Shown: piece by piece, positions 1 through 9,108 of the stretch
How positions within the stretch are numbered: the stretch's first letter is position 1
How the letters are laid out: each line of letters begins with the position of its first letter
From: Fibrobacter sp.
GTDB lineage: Bacteria; Fibrobacterota; Fibrobacteria; Fibrobacterales; Fibrobacteraceae
Reading direction: 5' to 3'
Assembly (NCBI RefSeq): GCF_017545445.1
Contig: NZ_JAFWOM010000069.1
Span: 62,001-126,000, forward strand
Length of the DNA: 64,000 bases
The notes under the pieces: model-generated
The model's input: the letters and a program-made list of their open reading frames with translations, nothing else
Databases searched by the model: none
Told to the model about the DNA's origin: nothing
Made by a program: the position numbers and the translations under genes

Positions 1-894
1 AGCTCCCGTGGCATGCAGGACCCCTCCGTCATGGTCGATACGCTCATGCGCTTGAACATCAACATGTTGTTCTGCATCGGCGGTGACGGCACGCTTCGCG
101 GGGCACATGCCATTGCCGAAGAAATTAAGAAACGCAAGCAGCCTATTTCCATTATTGGCATCCCGAAAACGATTGACAACGACTTGAACCTCATCGACAG
201 GACTTTCGGCTTTGAAACGGCTGTGCTCAGTGCGACTGACGTGATTACAAGTGCTCACATCGAAGCGAACGGCGCCTACAACGGTCTTGGACTCGTGAAG
301 CTCATGGGCCGCGATTCCGGATTTATCGCCGCATACGCATCGCTTGCAACGACGGTCGTGAACTTCTGCTTGGTGCCGGAAGTTCCGTTTGAACTCGAAG
401 GCGAAGGCGGGCTTTTCAAAGCTCTCGAAAGCCGTTACGCGAGCGGCAAGACGCATGCCGTGATTGCTGTTGCCGAAGGTGCTGGTCAAGAACTTTTCAA
501 AGATCAGGAAGAACGCCGCGATGCCAGCGGAAACGTGTTGAAGAACGATATCGGTGAATTCTTGACCCGCAAAATCAAGGAACATTTTGATAGCGTCGGG
601 AGAGAAATCAACATTAAATACTTTGACCCGAGCTACATGGTGCGTAGCATTCCAGCCAAAGGCACGGACGCGATTTTCTGCTTCCAGCTAGCTGAAAGTG
701 CAGTACATGCAGGTATGGCCGGCAAGACGGACATGGTCGTCGGCAGCATGAATGGGGCGTTTACGCATGTTCCTATAGAATACGCGGTCAACGAACGCAA
801 GAAAATCAACCCGAACGGAACGCTTTGGCACGCCGTTCTTGGAGCAACGCGCCAGCAAGACTACTTCTCCGGCAAGGGCAAACGCAGCAAATAA
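1..894 (+). CDS. 6-phosphofructokinase, 3' part (5' end outside window)
   Basis: The reading frame is open from base 1 (codons for SSRG precede the first Met at base 13), so the gene starts upstream and 297 residues are visible. The enzyme phosphorylates fructose 6-phosphate in glycolysis. Visible motifs are GGDGTLRGA (nucleotide binding) and GIPKTIDNDL (catalytic, with the TIDND Asp), then a late MVRSIPAKG substrate-loop motif. Gly in GGDGT is the residue typical of ATP users, while Lys in PKTIDND is shared with PPi-dependent enzymes. That combination is known from the PPi-like ATP-PFK clade (trypanosome type), so the phosphoryl donor cannot be settled from sequence alone. A 47-codon ORF follows after 21 bases. 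Confidence 0.93.
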   Translation, partial: SSRGMQDPSVMVDTLMRLNINMLFCIGGDGTLRGAHAIAEEIKKRKQPISIIGIPKTIDNDLNLIDRTFGFETAVLSATDVITSAHIEANGAYNGLGLVKLMGRDSGFIAAYASLATTVVNFCLVPEVPFELEGEGGLFKALESRYASGKTHAVIAVAEGAGQELFKDQEERRDASGNVLKNDIGEFLTRKIKEHFDSVGREINIKYFDPSYMVRSIPAKGTDAIFCFQLAESAVHAGMAGKTDMVVGSMNGAFTHVPIEYAVNERKKINPNGTLWHAVLGATRQQDYFSGKGKRSK

Positions 895-915
895 CCATCA
901 AACCATTTATACATT

Positions 916-1059
916 ATGCTAAAAAAAGAAGAAAAAGTCATTATCCGCACAGCCTTGATGGAATACCGCAATCTTTTGTTTAAGACGTTCCACGGAACCG
1001 ACGAAGAAAAGACGCGTATTGCCATGGTGAACAAACTCCTCCAGAACTGGAAAGTTTAA
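916..1059 (+). CDS. small conserved-looking ORF, 47 aa, unknown function
   Basis: ATG at 916 opens a 47-codon frame ending with TAA at 1057-1059. It sits 21 bases after the phosphofructokinase stop and 5 bases before the next start (1065), so it fits inside an operon. The product is charged and helix-prone, beginning MLKKEEKVIIRTALMEYRN and ending NKLLQNWKV, with no signal peptide. Codon use resembles the neighbours. No family is recognised. The tight packing between two clear genes is the main support. Confidence 0.5.
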   Translation: MLKKEEKVIIRTALMEYRNLLFKTFHGTDEEKTRIAMVNKLLQNWKV

Positions 1060-1064
1060 AATAC

Positions 1065-1889
1065 ATGAAAATTGCACCCAACATATTTCTCGTTTTGCTT
1101 TTTGCCGTAGGCCTTGCCGGTGCAAACGAACATTTGCATTTGGCGGATTCCTGCTATGCTGCAAGAGCGTTGCATGCAAGTGGTGTCAAGGCAAATCCCA
1201 AAAATGCGGAAATCATGAAGGACGCGTACAAAAAGGCGATGGAGGACCCTTCTGTGCTTGAAAAAGCGACCGAAGGTTACGTCAAGTCGCTGTATTTTTC
1301 TTTCAGGTTCGTCAATTTTGATAAGAACCTGCGGAAGGAAAAACTCGACAGCCTTAAAATTGTGAGCGAATCTGCTTACAATAAATTCCCCAAGAACAAA
1401 GAAATTGCACATGTGTATGCAAGTGCCCTTTCGATATGGGGGAACGAACGCGGTGCCCTCACTTCGGTAAAAGAAGGGGTTGCCACAAAAGTTCGCGATG
1501 TCGCTACCGCTGCCGAAGACTGGCAAGTTCTCGGGCGTGCTCATACTGTCTTGCCTTACGTCCCTGTTATCTTGACATGGCCCGATTCCAAGCTTGCAGA
1601 CAAATACCTCAATCTCGCACTCGAAAAGAACCGCAAGGACGTTTATAATTATTACTACCTTGCCGACTTTTACAACAGACAAAAGCGCTATGACGATGCT
1701 GTGGAACTGATTGTGCAAGGAATGGACTTGAGCATTCGTCCTGGATTTGTCTTTGAAGATAAACGCGGTCGTTGGCATTTACAAGAACTTTGCAAGACGA
1801 TTTATAGCAAACAAAAGAAAAAATTGTCGCCAAAACATTTGGAAGACTGCGAAAAAATACAGAAAAAGTCTGAAACTGGAAAAACGTAG
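1065..1889 (+). CDS. secreted helical-repeat (TPR-like) protein
   Basis: The 274-aa product starts with a signal peptide (residues 1 to about 20, hydrophobic core IFLVLLFAVGLAGA), so it is exported. The rest is alpha-helical with TPR-like pairs, for example around residues 95-125 (AYNKFPKNKEIAHVYASALS) and 185-215 (ADKYLNLALEKN then YYLADFYNRQKRYDDAVEL). It may be a periplasmic solenoid for protein interaction; some spacing recalls TatT-like TRAP-associated TPR proteins, but this is only a resemblance. It starts 5 bases after the small ORF at 916 and precedes a fibro-slime gene with its own strong ribosome site. Confidence 0.7.
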   Translation: MKIAPNIFLVLLFAVGLAGANEHLHLADSCYAARALHASGVKANPKNAEIMKDAYKKAMEDPSVLEKATEGYVKSLYFSFRFVNFDKNLRKEKLDSLKIVSESAYNKFPKNKEIAHVYASALSIWGNERGALTSVKEGVATKVRDVATAAEDWQVLGRAHTVLPYVPVILTWPDSKLADKYLNLALEKNRKDVYNYYYLADFYNRQKRYDDAVELIVQGMDLSIRPGFVFEDKRGRWHLQELCKTIYSKQKKKLSPKHLEDCEKIQKKSETGKT

Positions 1890-1984
1890 CAGTTGTTTTG
1901 CCTTTTTTTAAAATGTAAATAAAATTATCCATTACCAATAAATTTTAGTATATTACAAAAGAGACTAAAAGGAGGAGTGGATAA

Positions 1985-4618
1985 ATGAAAATCTTCAAGA
2001 CATTAATAACGACAATAGCGGCTTGCACCGCATTGAGTGCGTCATTTGCATGGGCTGACTTGAAAAAATCGCAAACGGGCGATGACGTTTGTTCACCGAA
2101 AATCCACTTTAAACTCCCTAAGGGCTGGTCTGATGCCTATTTGATGATTGCTGGACAAGGAATCGCCTTCCCGAAACCTAGGCTGGGTGACAACGGCTGG
2201 ACGATGCTTGATCTCGGCAACACAAAGACCGACGACGACTCCTATTTCTACATCAGCGGTGTCAACAAGAACGACTGCTCTAGTGGTAAGTGCGTTACAA
2301 GAAATGGTGTCAATGTAAGGCCGAATAACGCAAGGATCGAGGGCTTTTCTTGCAAAGATGTCGGGGCAGATGGTGAAATTTGGATACAGGAGCTCCCGGA
2401 TTCACAAAAAGAAGGTCAAGTTTATGTAACCACGCAAAAACCGAACATCAAAGAGTTTTACGTTTTCTTGCCTGAAACAGCAATGTGGTATGCAAGCATG
2501 CCCATCATTGAAGAAGATGGCAAACCTCATGAAATGGAAATTGATGCCGATCACTGCGGTTGGTACGTTCGTCGTTATGTCGATGAAGCGCTTCCCCAAA
2601 GCGTAATCATCTATAGTAAAAATGATTCTGGTAAAAAAAGAGCGATTGGCATGGGCGGCGAGAAAGCTTTAAACGAAGGCAAGGCGGCGGAACCGATTGT
2701 GTTGGCGGACTTATTTGAACTTTTCAAAACAGACCGTGATTATCATGACGCTGTTTATTTCTTGGCTGACGAAAAGCAAGCAGATGCCCTTGGCAGTGAC
2801 ACTTATGGTTGGTCTGCAGTACAGCCAATTGGCGCTGTTGGCAATTGTTCGTTTGTTACAACATTCATCATCTACGATACCGATGCCAGTTTGCATCCGT
2901 CGTTCTCTTGTTGGGGTCAAGGTGGCGAAGGTTGCCAAGCTGCAAGCGGAACGGCTGCACAAGGCGTCGATAAAGCGACCGCCCTTAAAGCTATCAATGA
3001 TTGCATGGGCGTTACCACAGGCATTGTCGAATCAACACTTGATTCGAAAACGAAAAAGCCGAAACTTTCGGCTGCGGGTAAGAAATGCTTTATGGACGAA
3101 AAGTATTTCAACCAGCTATTCAATTACACCGAAGGCGTGAACGAAATGAGCTGTTACGACATGCAGTTTAGTCTTTCAAAAGATGGCAAATGGGAATTCG
3201 ACTCCGATAATATCGCAAGCTACGGTCTTAAAACTCCTGTTAAAGGCGGTTTCTATCCTGTAGAAGCAACGTCAGACAAAGATCTTCGTTATGCGGATTC
3301 TCTACAAAAACCGCTGCCAGCCGCACGTACAAAACGGACGGCCGAAGGTCCTGTATATTGGGGACCGGAACTCCGCAAAACGGACCCGGCTGAACAACTT
3401 CCTGTCATCAATCTTTTCTGCAATGGTGCTGGCTGGGATAAAGGATTTAACTGCAATGGGCTTTTTGCCGATGGCGAAAGCACAGAAACTTTTGTGAAGG
3501 AAAAACTGAATCTTGATCCGCAAGCCTGCGTGTTTGGCTGGAGTTGCGATGACGATGCTTCCGCTCCCGAAGGCTGGTCTGTTTATGCTATCGGCACGGA
3601 AACTTCAAGTGCTCAGGCTCAAGGCGAAAACGTCACGCACCGCTGGACATCTGAAGTCGGTAAAGATGGTAATGGAGGCCGCAATCAGCATTTCTGTGCA
3701 GAAACTCACGCGACATTCCGCTTTAGCAAAGGGCAGAAATTCAGCATCAGCGGAAACGACGACATTTGGGTGTTTATTGATAACAAACTTGCTATTGATA
3801 TCGGAGGCACTCACTTAACTGCACCGGGGTACGTCGATTTGGATAAGTTTATGCCCAATGCCATTGTGGATTCGCTTTACGATATTGACATTTTCACCTG
3901 CGACCGTCGCACAACATCGAGTAACTTGAGCATCAAGACGAATATACCCCTTGCAAATACAGGAGATATTCTTGAATCTCTAGTAGATTCCAAAATTACC
4001 GATTCCTTGGCAATGAATGAAAATTATCGAATCGGTTATAAGAAATCTTTACCTTGTATAGCATCTCCTAGAGACGCAAAAATTATTGAATACAAGCCCA
4101 AAACCCACATTTCAGAACCAATTAGATTCATATTCACTAAAGACAAAACAGGACAAGATTCCACCCAAATACTTATTAGTGAAGCTGACTTTGAGGCCAA
4201 TCCAAAGCAGTTCTGCGAAGGGGACGTTTGTGGTATTAACGTTAGCACACCGGATACTCCAATAATTAACGATGAAAAATTGAAACAAGTCTATGCCCCT
4301 GGCGAATATTACCTTGTCGTTAAAGTCGGGGACCATACGATCGCTATCGATGTCGATCTTGAAAATACGATGGGTGTCGCAAATCGTAGAATCGCACTCG
4401 ATGCTCCGTCATTCAATATTTTGAAAATGGGAACGCTTGAATTTGCAATTGTGACAAGCGAACCGAACAACGCAGATCGTTACGCTGTCATGGACATGAA
4501 GGGGCAAGTTCTTTCCGCCGGAACGTTAAACAGCAACGAAACCCGCATAAAGGTATCGACTGCTGGCGCATACATCGTGAAAGTTGGATCAAAGTATAAG
4601 CAAGTCCATATGAAGTAG
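1985..4618 (+). CDS. fibro-slime domain surface protein, 877 aa
   Basis: A signal peptide (residues 1-24, ending SFAWA) directs export. Middle region: a carbohydrate-binding-like segment (about residues 145-210, with DHCGWYVRRYV), then a fibro-slime domain (TIGR02148 type, related to PA14 folds) at about residues 470-660. That domain ends with the signature NDDIWVFIDNKLAIDIGGTH followed by VDLDKF and a T(N)IPL strand. The last 65 residues (YAVMDMKGQVLSAG ... AYIVKVGSKYKQVHMK) look like a type IX secretion C-terminal sorting domain, consistent with the secretion system of Fibrobacteres. Many cysteine pairs suggest disulfides. Fibro-slime proteins are linked to adhesion to plant fibre in this genus; that role is inferred here. 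AAGGAGG lies just before the ATG at 1985. Confidence 0.9.
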   Translation: MKIFKTLITTIAACTALSASFAWADLKKSQTGDDVCSPKIHFKLPKGWSDAYLMIAGQGIAFPKPRLGDNGWTMLDLGNTKTDDDSYFYISGVNKNDCSSGKCVTRNGVNVRPNNARIEGFSCKDVGADGEIWIQELPDSQKEGQVYVTTQKPNIKEFYVFLPETAMWYASMPIIEEDGKPHEMEIDADHCGWYVRRYVDEALPQSVIIYSKNDSGKKRAIGMGGEKALNEGKAAEPIVLADLFELFKTDRDYHDAVYFLADEKQADALGSDTYGWSAVQPIGAVGNCSFVTTFIIYDTDASLHPSFSCWGQGGEGCQAASGTAAQGVDKATALKAINDCMGVTTGIVESTLDSKTKKPKLSAAGKKCFMDEKYFNQLFNYTEGVNEMSCYDMQFSLSKDGKWEFDSDNIASYGLKTPVKGGFYPVEATSDKDLRYADSLQKPLPAARTKRTAEGPVYWGPELRKTDPAEQLPVINLFCNGAGWDKGFNCNGLFADGESTETFVKEKLNLDPQACVFGWSCDDDASAPEGWSVYAIGTETSSAQAQGENVTHRWTSEVGKDGNGGRNQHFCAETHATFRFSKGQKFSISGNDDIWVFIDNKLAIDIGGTHLTAPGYVDLDKFMPNAIVDSLYDIDIFTCDRRTTSSNLSIKTNIPLANTGDILESLVDSKITDSLAMNENYRIGYKKSLPCIASPRDAKIIEYKPKTHISEPIRFIFTKDKTGQDSTQILISEADFEANPKQFCEGDVCGINVSTPDTPIINDEKLKQVYAPGEYYLVVKVGDHTIAIDVDLENTMGVANRRIALDAPSFNILKMGTLEFAIVTSEPNNADRYAVMDMKGQVLSAGTLNSNETRIKVSTAGAYIVKVGSKYKQVHMK

Positions 4619-4645
4619 AAACGAACTTACAGAATTCAAAGATTA

Positions 4646-4676
4646 AAAATCCTAGTGTTCACTGGGATTTTTTTTC
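4646..4676 (+). terminator. Rho-independent terminator after the 877-aa gene
   Basis: Inverted repeat AAATCC-TAGTG / CACT-GGGATTT (about 4648-4670) is followed by a run of eight T. It lies 30 bases after the stop at 4618. The GTG at 4655 that could open the next frame lies inside this hairpin and is an unlikely start. Confidence 0.8.
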
Positions 4677-4687
4677 TTTTTAAGGGA

Positions 4688-5065
4688 ATGTTAGAGAAGT
4701 CTCAGGGTGACGGCGTGAAGGTCTTATCCGTGAGCAACAAAGCTCCGGGGAAGTATTCATGGGCAGTGATTGGTGATGATGAATATGCTGCTCGAGATTG
4801 TTGTAAAGTGGTGTCTGGAAAATGTATAGATTATCAGTATTTTGAAAATATTGGCATAAAATTATCAAATATCAATACCCATATTTTCAAGCAGCTTCAC
4901 ATTCATGAAATTGTAGCGAGACGTGATACGAGAATGTTGAATCCTTATTATGGTTATGCGTCCTACAGATATTCTTGGGATGGTTCGCTCGTTCCTGATG
5001 GTCGTTATGCGATTTCCATTGAACATAATGGCGCTGTCAGTGGCGTGAACATCCTTCTGAAATAA
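4688..5065 (+). CDS. hypothetical protein, 125 aa, possible remnant of a secreted protein
   Basis: The frame is open from 4655, but that GTG sits in a terminator stem, so the first ATG at 4688 is preferred. Purines (TAAGGGA) touch the ATG with almost no spacing, so initiation is uncertain. The product has no signal peptide. Its C-terminal third (YRYSWDGSLVPDGRYAISI) resembles the last strands of FlgD/Ig-like or sorting-type domains seen at the ends of exported Fibrobacter proteins. A good terminator follows the stop, so this is either a small cytoplasmic protein or the 3' remnant of a longer exported one. Unrecognised otherwise. Confidence 0.4.
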   Translation: MLEKSQGDGVKVLSVSNKAPGKYSWAVIGDDEYAARDCCKVVSGKCIDYQYFENIGIKLSNINTHIFKQLHIHEIVARRDTRMLNPYYGYASYRYSWDGSLVPDGRYAISIEHNGAVSGVNILLK

Positions 5066-5080
5066 AAATGATTAAATTGG

Positions 5081-5114
5081 CCGTAAATGATGCGTTTGTA
5101 TCATTTACGGTTAT
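5081..5114 (+). terminator. hairpin terminator
   Basis: An 11-bp perfect stem CCGTAAATGAT (5081-5091) / ATCATTTACGG (5100-5110) with an 8-base loop is followed by a short T-rich run. It closes the 4688-5065 unit ahead of the regulator gene at 5222. Confidence 0.75.
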
Positions 5115-5221
5115 TTAATTAGTGTTTTATGTGGTTTAAAATCGTAAAAATTTTATTTTTTTTTAGATTTTTGTATCATTGTATATTGACATTTGATAAT
5201 TTTGAATGTATATTCTTTATC

Positions 5222-6055
5222 ATGAAGCCAATTGTCGAATATAATGATTACCGAGCCTATATGGCGGACTTTTACGAAGAACGTAAGAGAACTTCAGCTT
5301 TTACGTGGCGCGAGTTTGCGAAGGTTGCCGGGTTCACGTCACCCTCGTACTTGAAACTCGTTTGTGATGGCAAGAGCAGCCTCAGTCGCGTGACCATGAA
5401 CCGTGTTGCAGTTGCTATGGGGCTTGTCGGCTATGAAGTCGAATATTTCGAAGCGATGGTGAATTTTGGTAACGCCCAAAAGGACGATGCTAAAAAAGAA
5501 TATCTTGACAAGATGATGTCCATTTTGGTCGCGAATAAGGTACGCGTGATTGACGAAACCGCATTCGAGTATTACGACAGCTGGAAAAATCCGGTTGTGC
5601 GAGAACTTGCGCCTATGATGCCGGGTGCCATGCCGGGAGAAATCGCTAAAGCATGTACGCAAGATATCAATGCGTCTGAAGTCCGCAAGTCGCTCACCTT
5701 CCTTGAAAAAACCGGATTCCTCAAACAGACGGATGAAAACGTCTATGAGCAAACGGACAAGGCCGTGGCTGGTTCCAAGGAGGCTTTGCCGCTTGCCATC
5801 CGCATGATGCACCGCGAGATGGGACGGCTCGGAATCCAGTCCATCGACGAATTTAGTCCCGAAGAACGAAACGTTTCTGGCGTTACGTTAGGCGTAAACC
5901 GCAAGGGCTACGAAGAAATCGTGAAAGAACTAGACGCATGCCGCAAGAAGATTATTTCGATAGCGGCGAATTGCGGAAAGCTCGACCAAGTTTACAGATT
6001 GAATTTACAGTTTTTCCCTTTATCCAAGAAAGTCAAGGAAAAGGCGGAGGAGTAA
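5222..6055 (+). CDS. TIGR02147-family HTH regulator (DUF4423), 277 aa
   Basis: The start at ATG 5222 (MKPIVEYNDYRAYMADFYEE) is preferred over a non-ATG extension to 5129, because family members begin just before the YNDYRAYM-type segment. The family is a paralogous group described first from Fibrobacter, with an N-terminal helix-turn-helix (here about residues 22-60, FTWREFAKVAGFTSPSYLKL then a DGKSSLS turn) and a C-terminal DUF4423-type domain (about 100-265). It is thought to be a transcription regulator. Its stop is one base before the ATG of a lipoprotein gene (6057), so the two are co-transcribed and probably form a regulator/surface-lipoprotein pair. No DNA target is visible. Confidence 0.88.
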   Translation: MKPIVEYNDYRAYMADFYEERKRTSAFTWREFAKVAGFTSPSYLKLVCDGKSSLSRVTMNRVAVAMGLVGYEVEYFEAMVNFGNAQKDDAKKEYLDKMMSILVANKVRVIDETAFEYYDSWKNPVVRELAPMMPGAMPGEIAKACTQDINASEVRKSLTFLEKTGFLKQTDENVYEQTDKAVAGSKEALPLAIRMMHREMGRLGIQSIDEFSPEERNVSGVTLGVNRKGYEEIVKELDACRKKIISIAANCGKLDQVYRLNLQFFPLSKKVKEKAEE

Positions 6056-6056
6056 T

Positions 6057-7724
6057 ATGGATAAGAAACTTTATGCGTTATACGCTGTCGTATTTTCGCT
6101 GACAATGCTTGCTTGTTCGAACGATTCTATTTCGGGATCGTCTGAAGATCCGAATGCAGTGACTGCTGAAAACCTGTCAAGCGGTTTTGATGTTAATATT
6201 TCATCATCTGCGGTTCTGCCTGAAATGTCATCAAGCTCTTCGGCGAAAAATCTCTCAAGTTCTTCTAAATACATCCCAGTCCTCTGCAAGGCTAGTGTCG
6301 ATTGGGGTTATGATGGATGTTTGATAAAGCCACCTTCAGGGGACGGTGATTTGTGGTCGTATGGTCTAAAAGTAAAAACGGACGCTTATGCAGATGACCC
6401 TTCCAAATTTGGAGAACGTGCAGGAGAGTTTTTTGTAGAGACAGATTCTATCGAAGGTGGAGAAACTAAACTCTATTGGTTTGGGTCTGATAGAAAACCT
6501 TCTAACTTTGAAAGTTGCAGCCTTGAAGGTTACATTCATGCTAATGTTGTGTGGAATAAAGGAAATCTTCCCTATGAATTGGGTCATGATCCATATTTCA
6601 ATATCGGCTTTTATGTAGCAGGTTTTGATTCCAATGGTAACGCGATGTCAGCGGATATCTCGAATTGGAACGGAATGTGTTTTGTTTATTCTGGTACAAC
6701 GAACCCAACAGTGCAACTTGATTTGGGTGATTCTATCAATAAAAAATTGGGGAATGCTTTGCCGTCAGTGACTCTGTTTAACAAACAGGAACCGCAATGC
6801 TTCGAATGGAAGGATTTCAAACAACCTGCCATGGAGAAAAAATATGAAGTTATTTCTGGCGAAGAAGCTGCAAAACATGTGGAAAAGGTCATTTTCCATT
6901 TCCAAGCTCTACCAAGAGAATCTTTTGGCGATGCTGGGGATATCCTCATTTTGGCTATTGGCACAAATAGAATAGATCCAAATCAATCTAGTTCTTCATC
7001 CGTCCAATCACCTAGTTCTTCGGAAAGCGACCCGTGCAAGGAAAGGGGCGGCAAGGACTGCGTTGTCAGTGGACACGGAGACCTTTGGTCTCCAAACAGT
7101 TACTACGTAAATACAAGGCTATATACGGATGGCACATCTAAATATGGAAACGACCGTTCCGGTTACTTCTTCTTTGAAGATGGTTCCGCAAAAGGTGCTG
7201 AAACATGGTTTGAATTTTATGGAACAGACGAAGTCATTACCGGAAGTACTAAAGATGGGCGTCCTCGTTACTACGTAATTGATAATTTGTCTGCTGGTTT
7301 GGATCTTATGAAAGGAAGCATGGACAGTGATCCGTTTTTTGATATCGGTTTTTATGTAGCCGGTTTTGATACAGATGGCAAAATGCTTTCAGCCAACATC
7401 CAAAACTGGAACGGAATTTGCGTTGTTGCTAATTATGAAGGGTCTAACGATATAAGGCTTACGATGCAAATGGATCTTGGGAATTCAATCAACTCTAAAA
7501 TAGGCGATGCTTTGCCGGAAGTGGTTCTTGAAAGCAGTGATTCGACTCAATGTTTTGAATGGAATCAATTCAAGCAACCCACTACGAATAAAGAACACGA
7601 AATTATTTCTGGCGAAGAAGCTGCTAAACATGCAGCTAGAATAATATTCCATTTCCAAGCATCTTCAGATGACGACCTTGTCGTGTTTAACATATCGGCT
7701 ATCGGCACGAACAGGGATGATTAA
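6057..7724 (+). CDS. serine-linker lipoprotein with two tandem homologous domains, 555 aa
   Basis: The N-terminus carries a lipoprotein signal (YAVVFSLTMLAC, lipobox Cys at about residue 20), followed by Ser-rich linkers typical of secreted Fibrobacter proteins. Two homologous domains follow (about residues 78-295 and 335-555), separated by a poly-Ser linker. Matching landmarks in both are GDLWS near the start, FNIGFYVAGFD / FDIGFYVAGFD with NWNG(M/I)C, and ISGEEAAKH ... IFHFQA before an AIGTNR end. The fold may be a beta-sandwich carbohydrate-binding module (inference). GGAGGAG precedes the ATG, one base after the upstream regulator stop, so translation is coupled. Confidence 0.8.
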   Translation: MDKKLYALYAVVFSLTMLACSNDSISGSSEDPNAVTAENLSSGFDVNISSSAVLPEMSSSSSAKNLSSSSKYIPVLCKASVDWGYDGCLIKPPSGDGDLWSYGLKVKTDAYADDPSKFGERAGEFFVETDSIEGGETKLYWFGSDRKPSNFESCSLEGYIHANVVWNKGNLPYELGHDPYFNIGFYVAGFDSNGNAMSADISNWNGMCFVYSGTTNPTVQLDLGDSINKKLGNALPSVTLFNKQEPQCFEWKDFKQPAMEKKYEVISGEEAAKHVEKVIFHFQALPRESFGDAGDILILAIGTNRIDPNQSSSSSVQSPSSSESDPCKERGGKDCVVSGHGDLWSPNSYYVNTRLYTDGTSKYGNDRSGYFFFEDGSAKGAETWFEFYGTDEVITGSTKDGRPRYYVIDNLSAGLDLMKGSMDSDPFFDIGFYVAGFDTDGKMLSANIQNWNGICVVANYEGSNDIRLTMQMDLGNSINSKIGDALPEVVLESSDSTQCFEWNQFKQPTTNKEHEIISGEEAAKHAARIIFHFQASSDDDLVVFNISAIGTNRDD

Positions 7725-7939
7725 GTTACCGCCTTTGGCGTAATGTAATCAGAGCCTCAACAACCGACCCCGGCATCCGTTCGACAGCGCTCAAAGCTGG
7801 CTCTAGCCGGGGTGACAATGGACAAATGAAAAATACTAATGTCTTTTACTATATTTTTTACAAATAAGTTACAAATCACCCCTTGCCGGCATATTCAAAT
7901 ATTGGTACATTACCGCATGACCCTTAAGTAGGCCTCAGG
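7725..7939. other. intergenic region with CCGG inverted repeat, no gene seen
   Basis: No convincing ORF. It contains an imperfect inverted repeat with arms ACCCCGGC (near 7767) and AGCCGGGGT (near 7813) around CGACAGCGCTC..., the form of a small intergenic (REP-like) element. A related CCGG-flanked element with CGACAGG/CTGTCGA-type inner sequence occurs near 22753-22795. Confidence 0.4.
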
Positions 7940-7970
7940 CATCCGAAAATTTTCGGATGTTTTCTTTTTT
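7940..7970 (+). terminator. palindromic terminator
   Basis: Perfect 20-bp palindrome CATCCGAAAA/TTTTCGGATG (7940-7959) followed by TTTTCTTTTTT. It lies just ahead of the ribosome site (AGGAGG, 7974-7979) of the next gene, so it separates the lipoprotein unit from the nuclease gene. Confidence 0.75.
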
Positions 7971-7983
7971 ATCAGGAGGCTAA

Positions 7984-8997
7984 ATGAATCAAGGACAAGC
8001 TCCTTTCCGCGATCATGATGGGTTCTTCCATTACGTGTATGGCGTTCCTAAAAATGCCAAAACTTTGTTGAACATCTGCCGCAAGAGCAACCATAATCTT
8101 GACCGGATTCTTTCCGATGTTGATTTGGATACGCTTGTGCGCTTGCCGGGTTCGTACAACGAAGTGGGCGAACGTGGTGAAGCCGATATCGCATTCAAGG
8201 CCCGCATTTTGAATGGCGGGGAAATCAATGTTGGCATTCTCATGGAACACAAATCAAAAAGAAAGAAGAGTGTGCTCAATCAAGTGGGTCGTTATGCCCT
8301 CAGGGTCATTATGGACCATGATGACGAAGTTTTCAGTTGGATTCCCACAAAAGCGATTATCATCTACAATGGGCCTACAGAATGGGATCCGCTGGCTGAA
8401 TTCCGTAAAAAAGCTCGTGCTAAGTTTCAAGGAAACGAACTGCCTTTCGAATGCGTTCTTGTAAATCTCGCGAACATTGATGAATCCGTCTGTCTCGAAT
8501 CGGACACTCCCTCTGCGGCCATCGGGGCGATTGCGATGAAATACGCCTTTAACCCAGAGGGGTTCAAGGCTGCAATTTCGATTGTGGAAAAAATGCTTCA
8601 AAAAATGCCAAGCGAAGAACAGACTACTCTTATCGAAAAAATCATATTATATTTACAGAAAACCCCTTCGCTTCGGCAATGTGAAAGCAAGCTTTCACGC
8701 TGCTCTCAGCTTGAAGGTTTTTTAGGAGAGTATATTGATGAATTTGCTGTGGAGGAACTTCAAATGGCATGGAAAAGTATCGGACAAAGGATGGGCTTTG
8801 TAAGTGCCGGTGATGCCCGCCGTGCCGCTGAAAAAGAAGGTCGTAAAGAAGGATTTAAAAGGGGGCTCGCAGAGGGGCGTTCGGAAGGACATGCAGAAGG
8901 GCGTGCAGAAGGACATAACGATGCTTTTGATGCGATGCGTAAAATTGGGATTTCCGAAGAAAAAATTCAAGAAGCTATGGCTTTGCTAAAATCCTAG
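7984..8997 (+). CDS. Rpn-family recombination-promoting nuclease / putative transposase (PD-(D/E)XK), 337 aa
   Basis: The N-terminal two thirds match the Rpn/YhgA-type PD-(D/E)XK family: FRDHDGFFHYVYG-type start replacing the usual phage-like FK motif, then GEADIAF and the catalytic-type strand VGILMEHKSKRKKS (E-x-K) at about residues 77-92. The C-terminal tail is a run of EGR/EGF repeats (EGRKEGFKRGLAEGRSEGHA), usual for these proteins, ending in a helical MRKIGISEEKIQEAM segment. E. coli Rpn proteins promote RecA-independent recombination; a host role here is not known. AGGAGG is 4 bases before ATG 7984. Intact length. Confidence 0.88.
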   Translation: MNQGQAPFRDHDGFFHYVYGVPKNAKTLLNICRKSNHNLDRILSDVDLDTLVRLPGSYNEVGERGEADIAFKARILNGGEINVGILMEHKSKRKKSVLNQVGRYALRVIMDHDDEVFSWIPTKAIIIYNGPTEWDPLAEFRKKARAKFQGNELPFECVLVNLANIDESVCLESDTPSAAIGAIAMKYAFNPEGFKAAISIVEKMLQKMPSEEQTTLIEKIILYLQKTPSLRQCESKLSRCSQLEGFLGEYIDEFAVEELQMAWKSIGQRMGFVSAGDARRAAEKEGRKEGFKRGLAEGRSEGHAEGRAEGHNDAFDAMRKIGISEEKIQEAMALLKS

Positions 8998-9014
8998 TGT
9001 TTCATTGTGACGCA

Positions 9015-9046
9015 AAAAAATGACGGATTTTAATCCGTCATTTTTG
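9015..9046. terminator. bidirectional terminator
   Basis: Stem TGACGGATT (9021-9029) / AATCCGTCA (9032-9040), with A-run to the left and T-run to the right, lies between the convergent Rpn gene and pta. It can serve both strands. Confidence 0.85.
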
Positions 9047-9108
9047 CTTTAGATCCTCGCCTTAGTTCGACACGTTCACTACAAGTCGCGAGGATGACGA
9101 CTTCGTCG

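Noticed and set aside
4655..4687. GTG start extending the 125-aa ORF
   Set aside because: The GTG lies inside a terminator hairpin of the previous gene and has no ribosome site.
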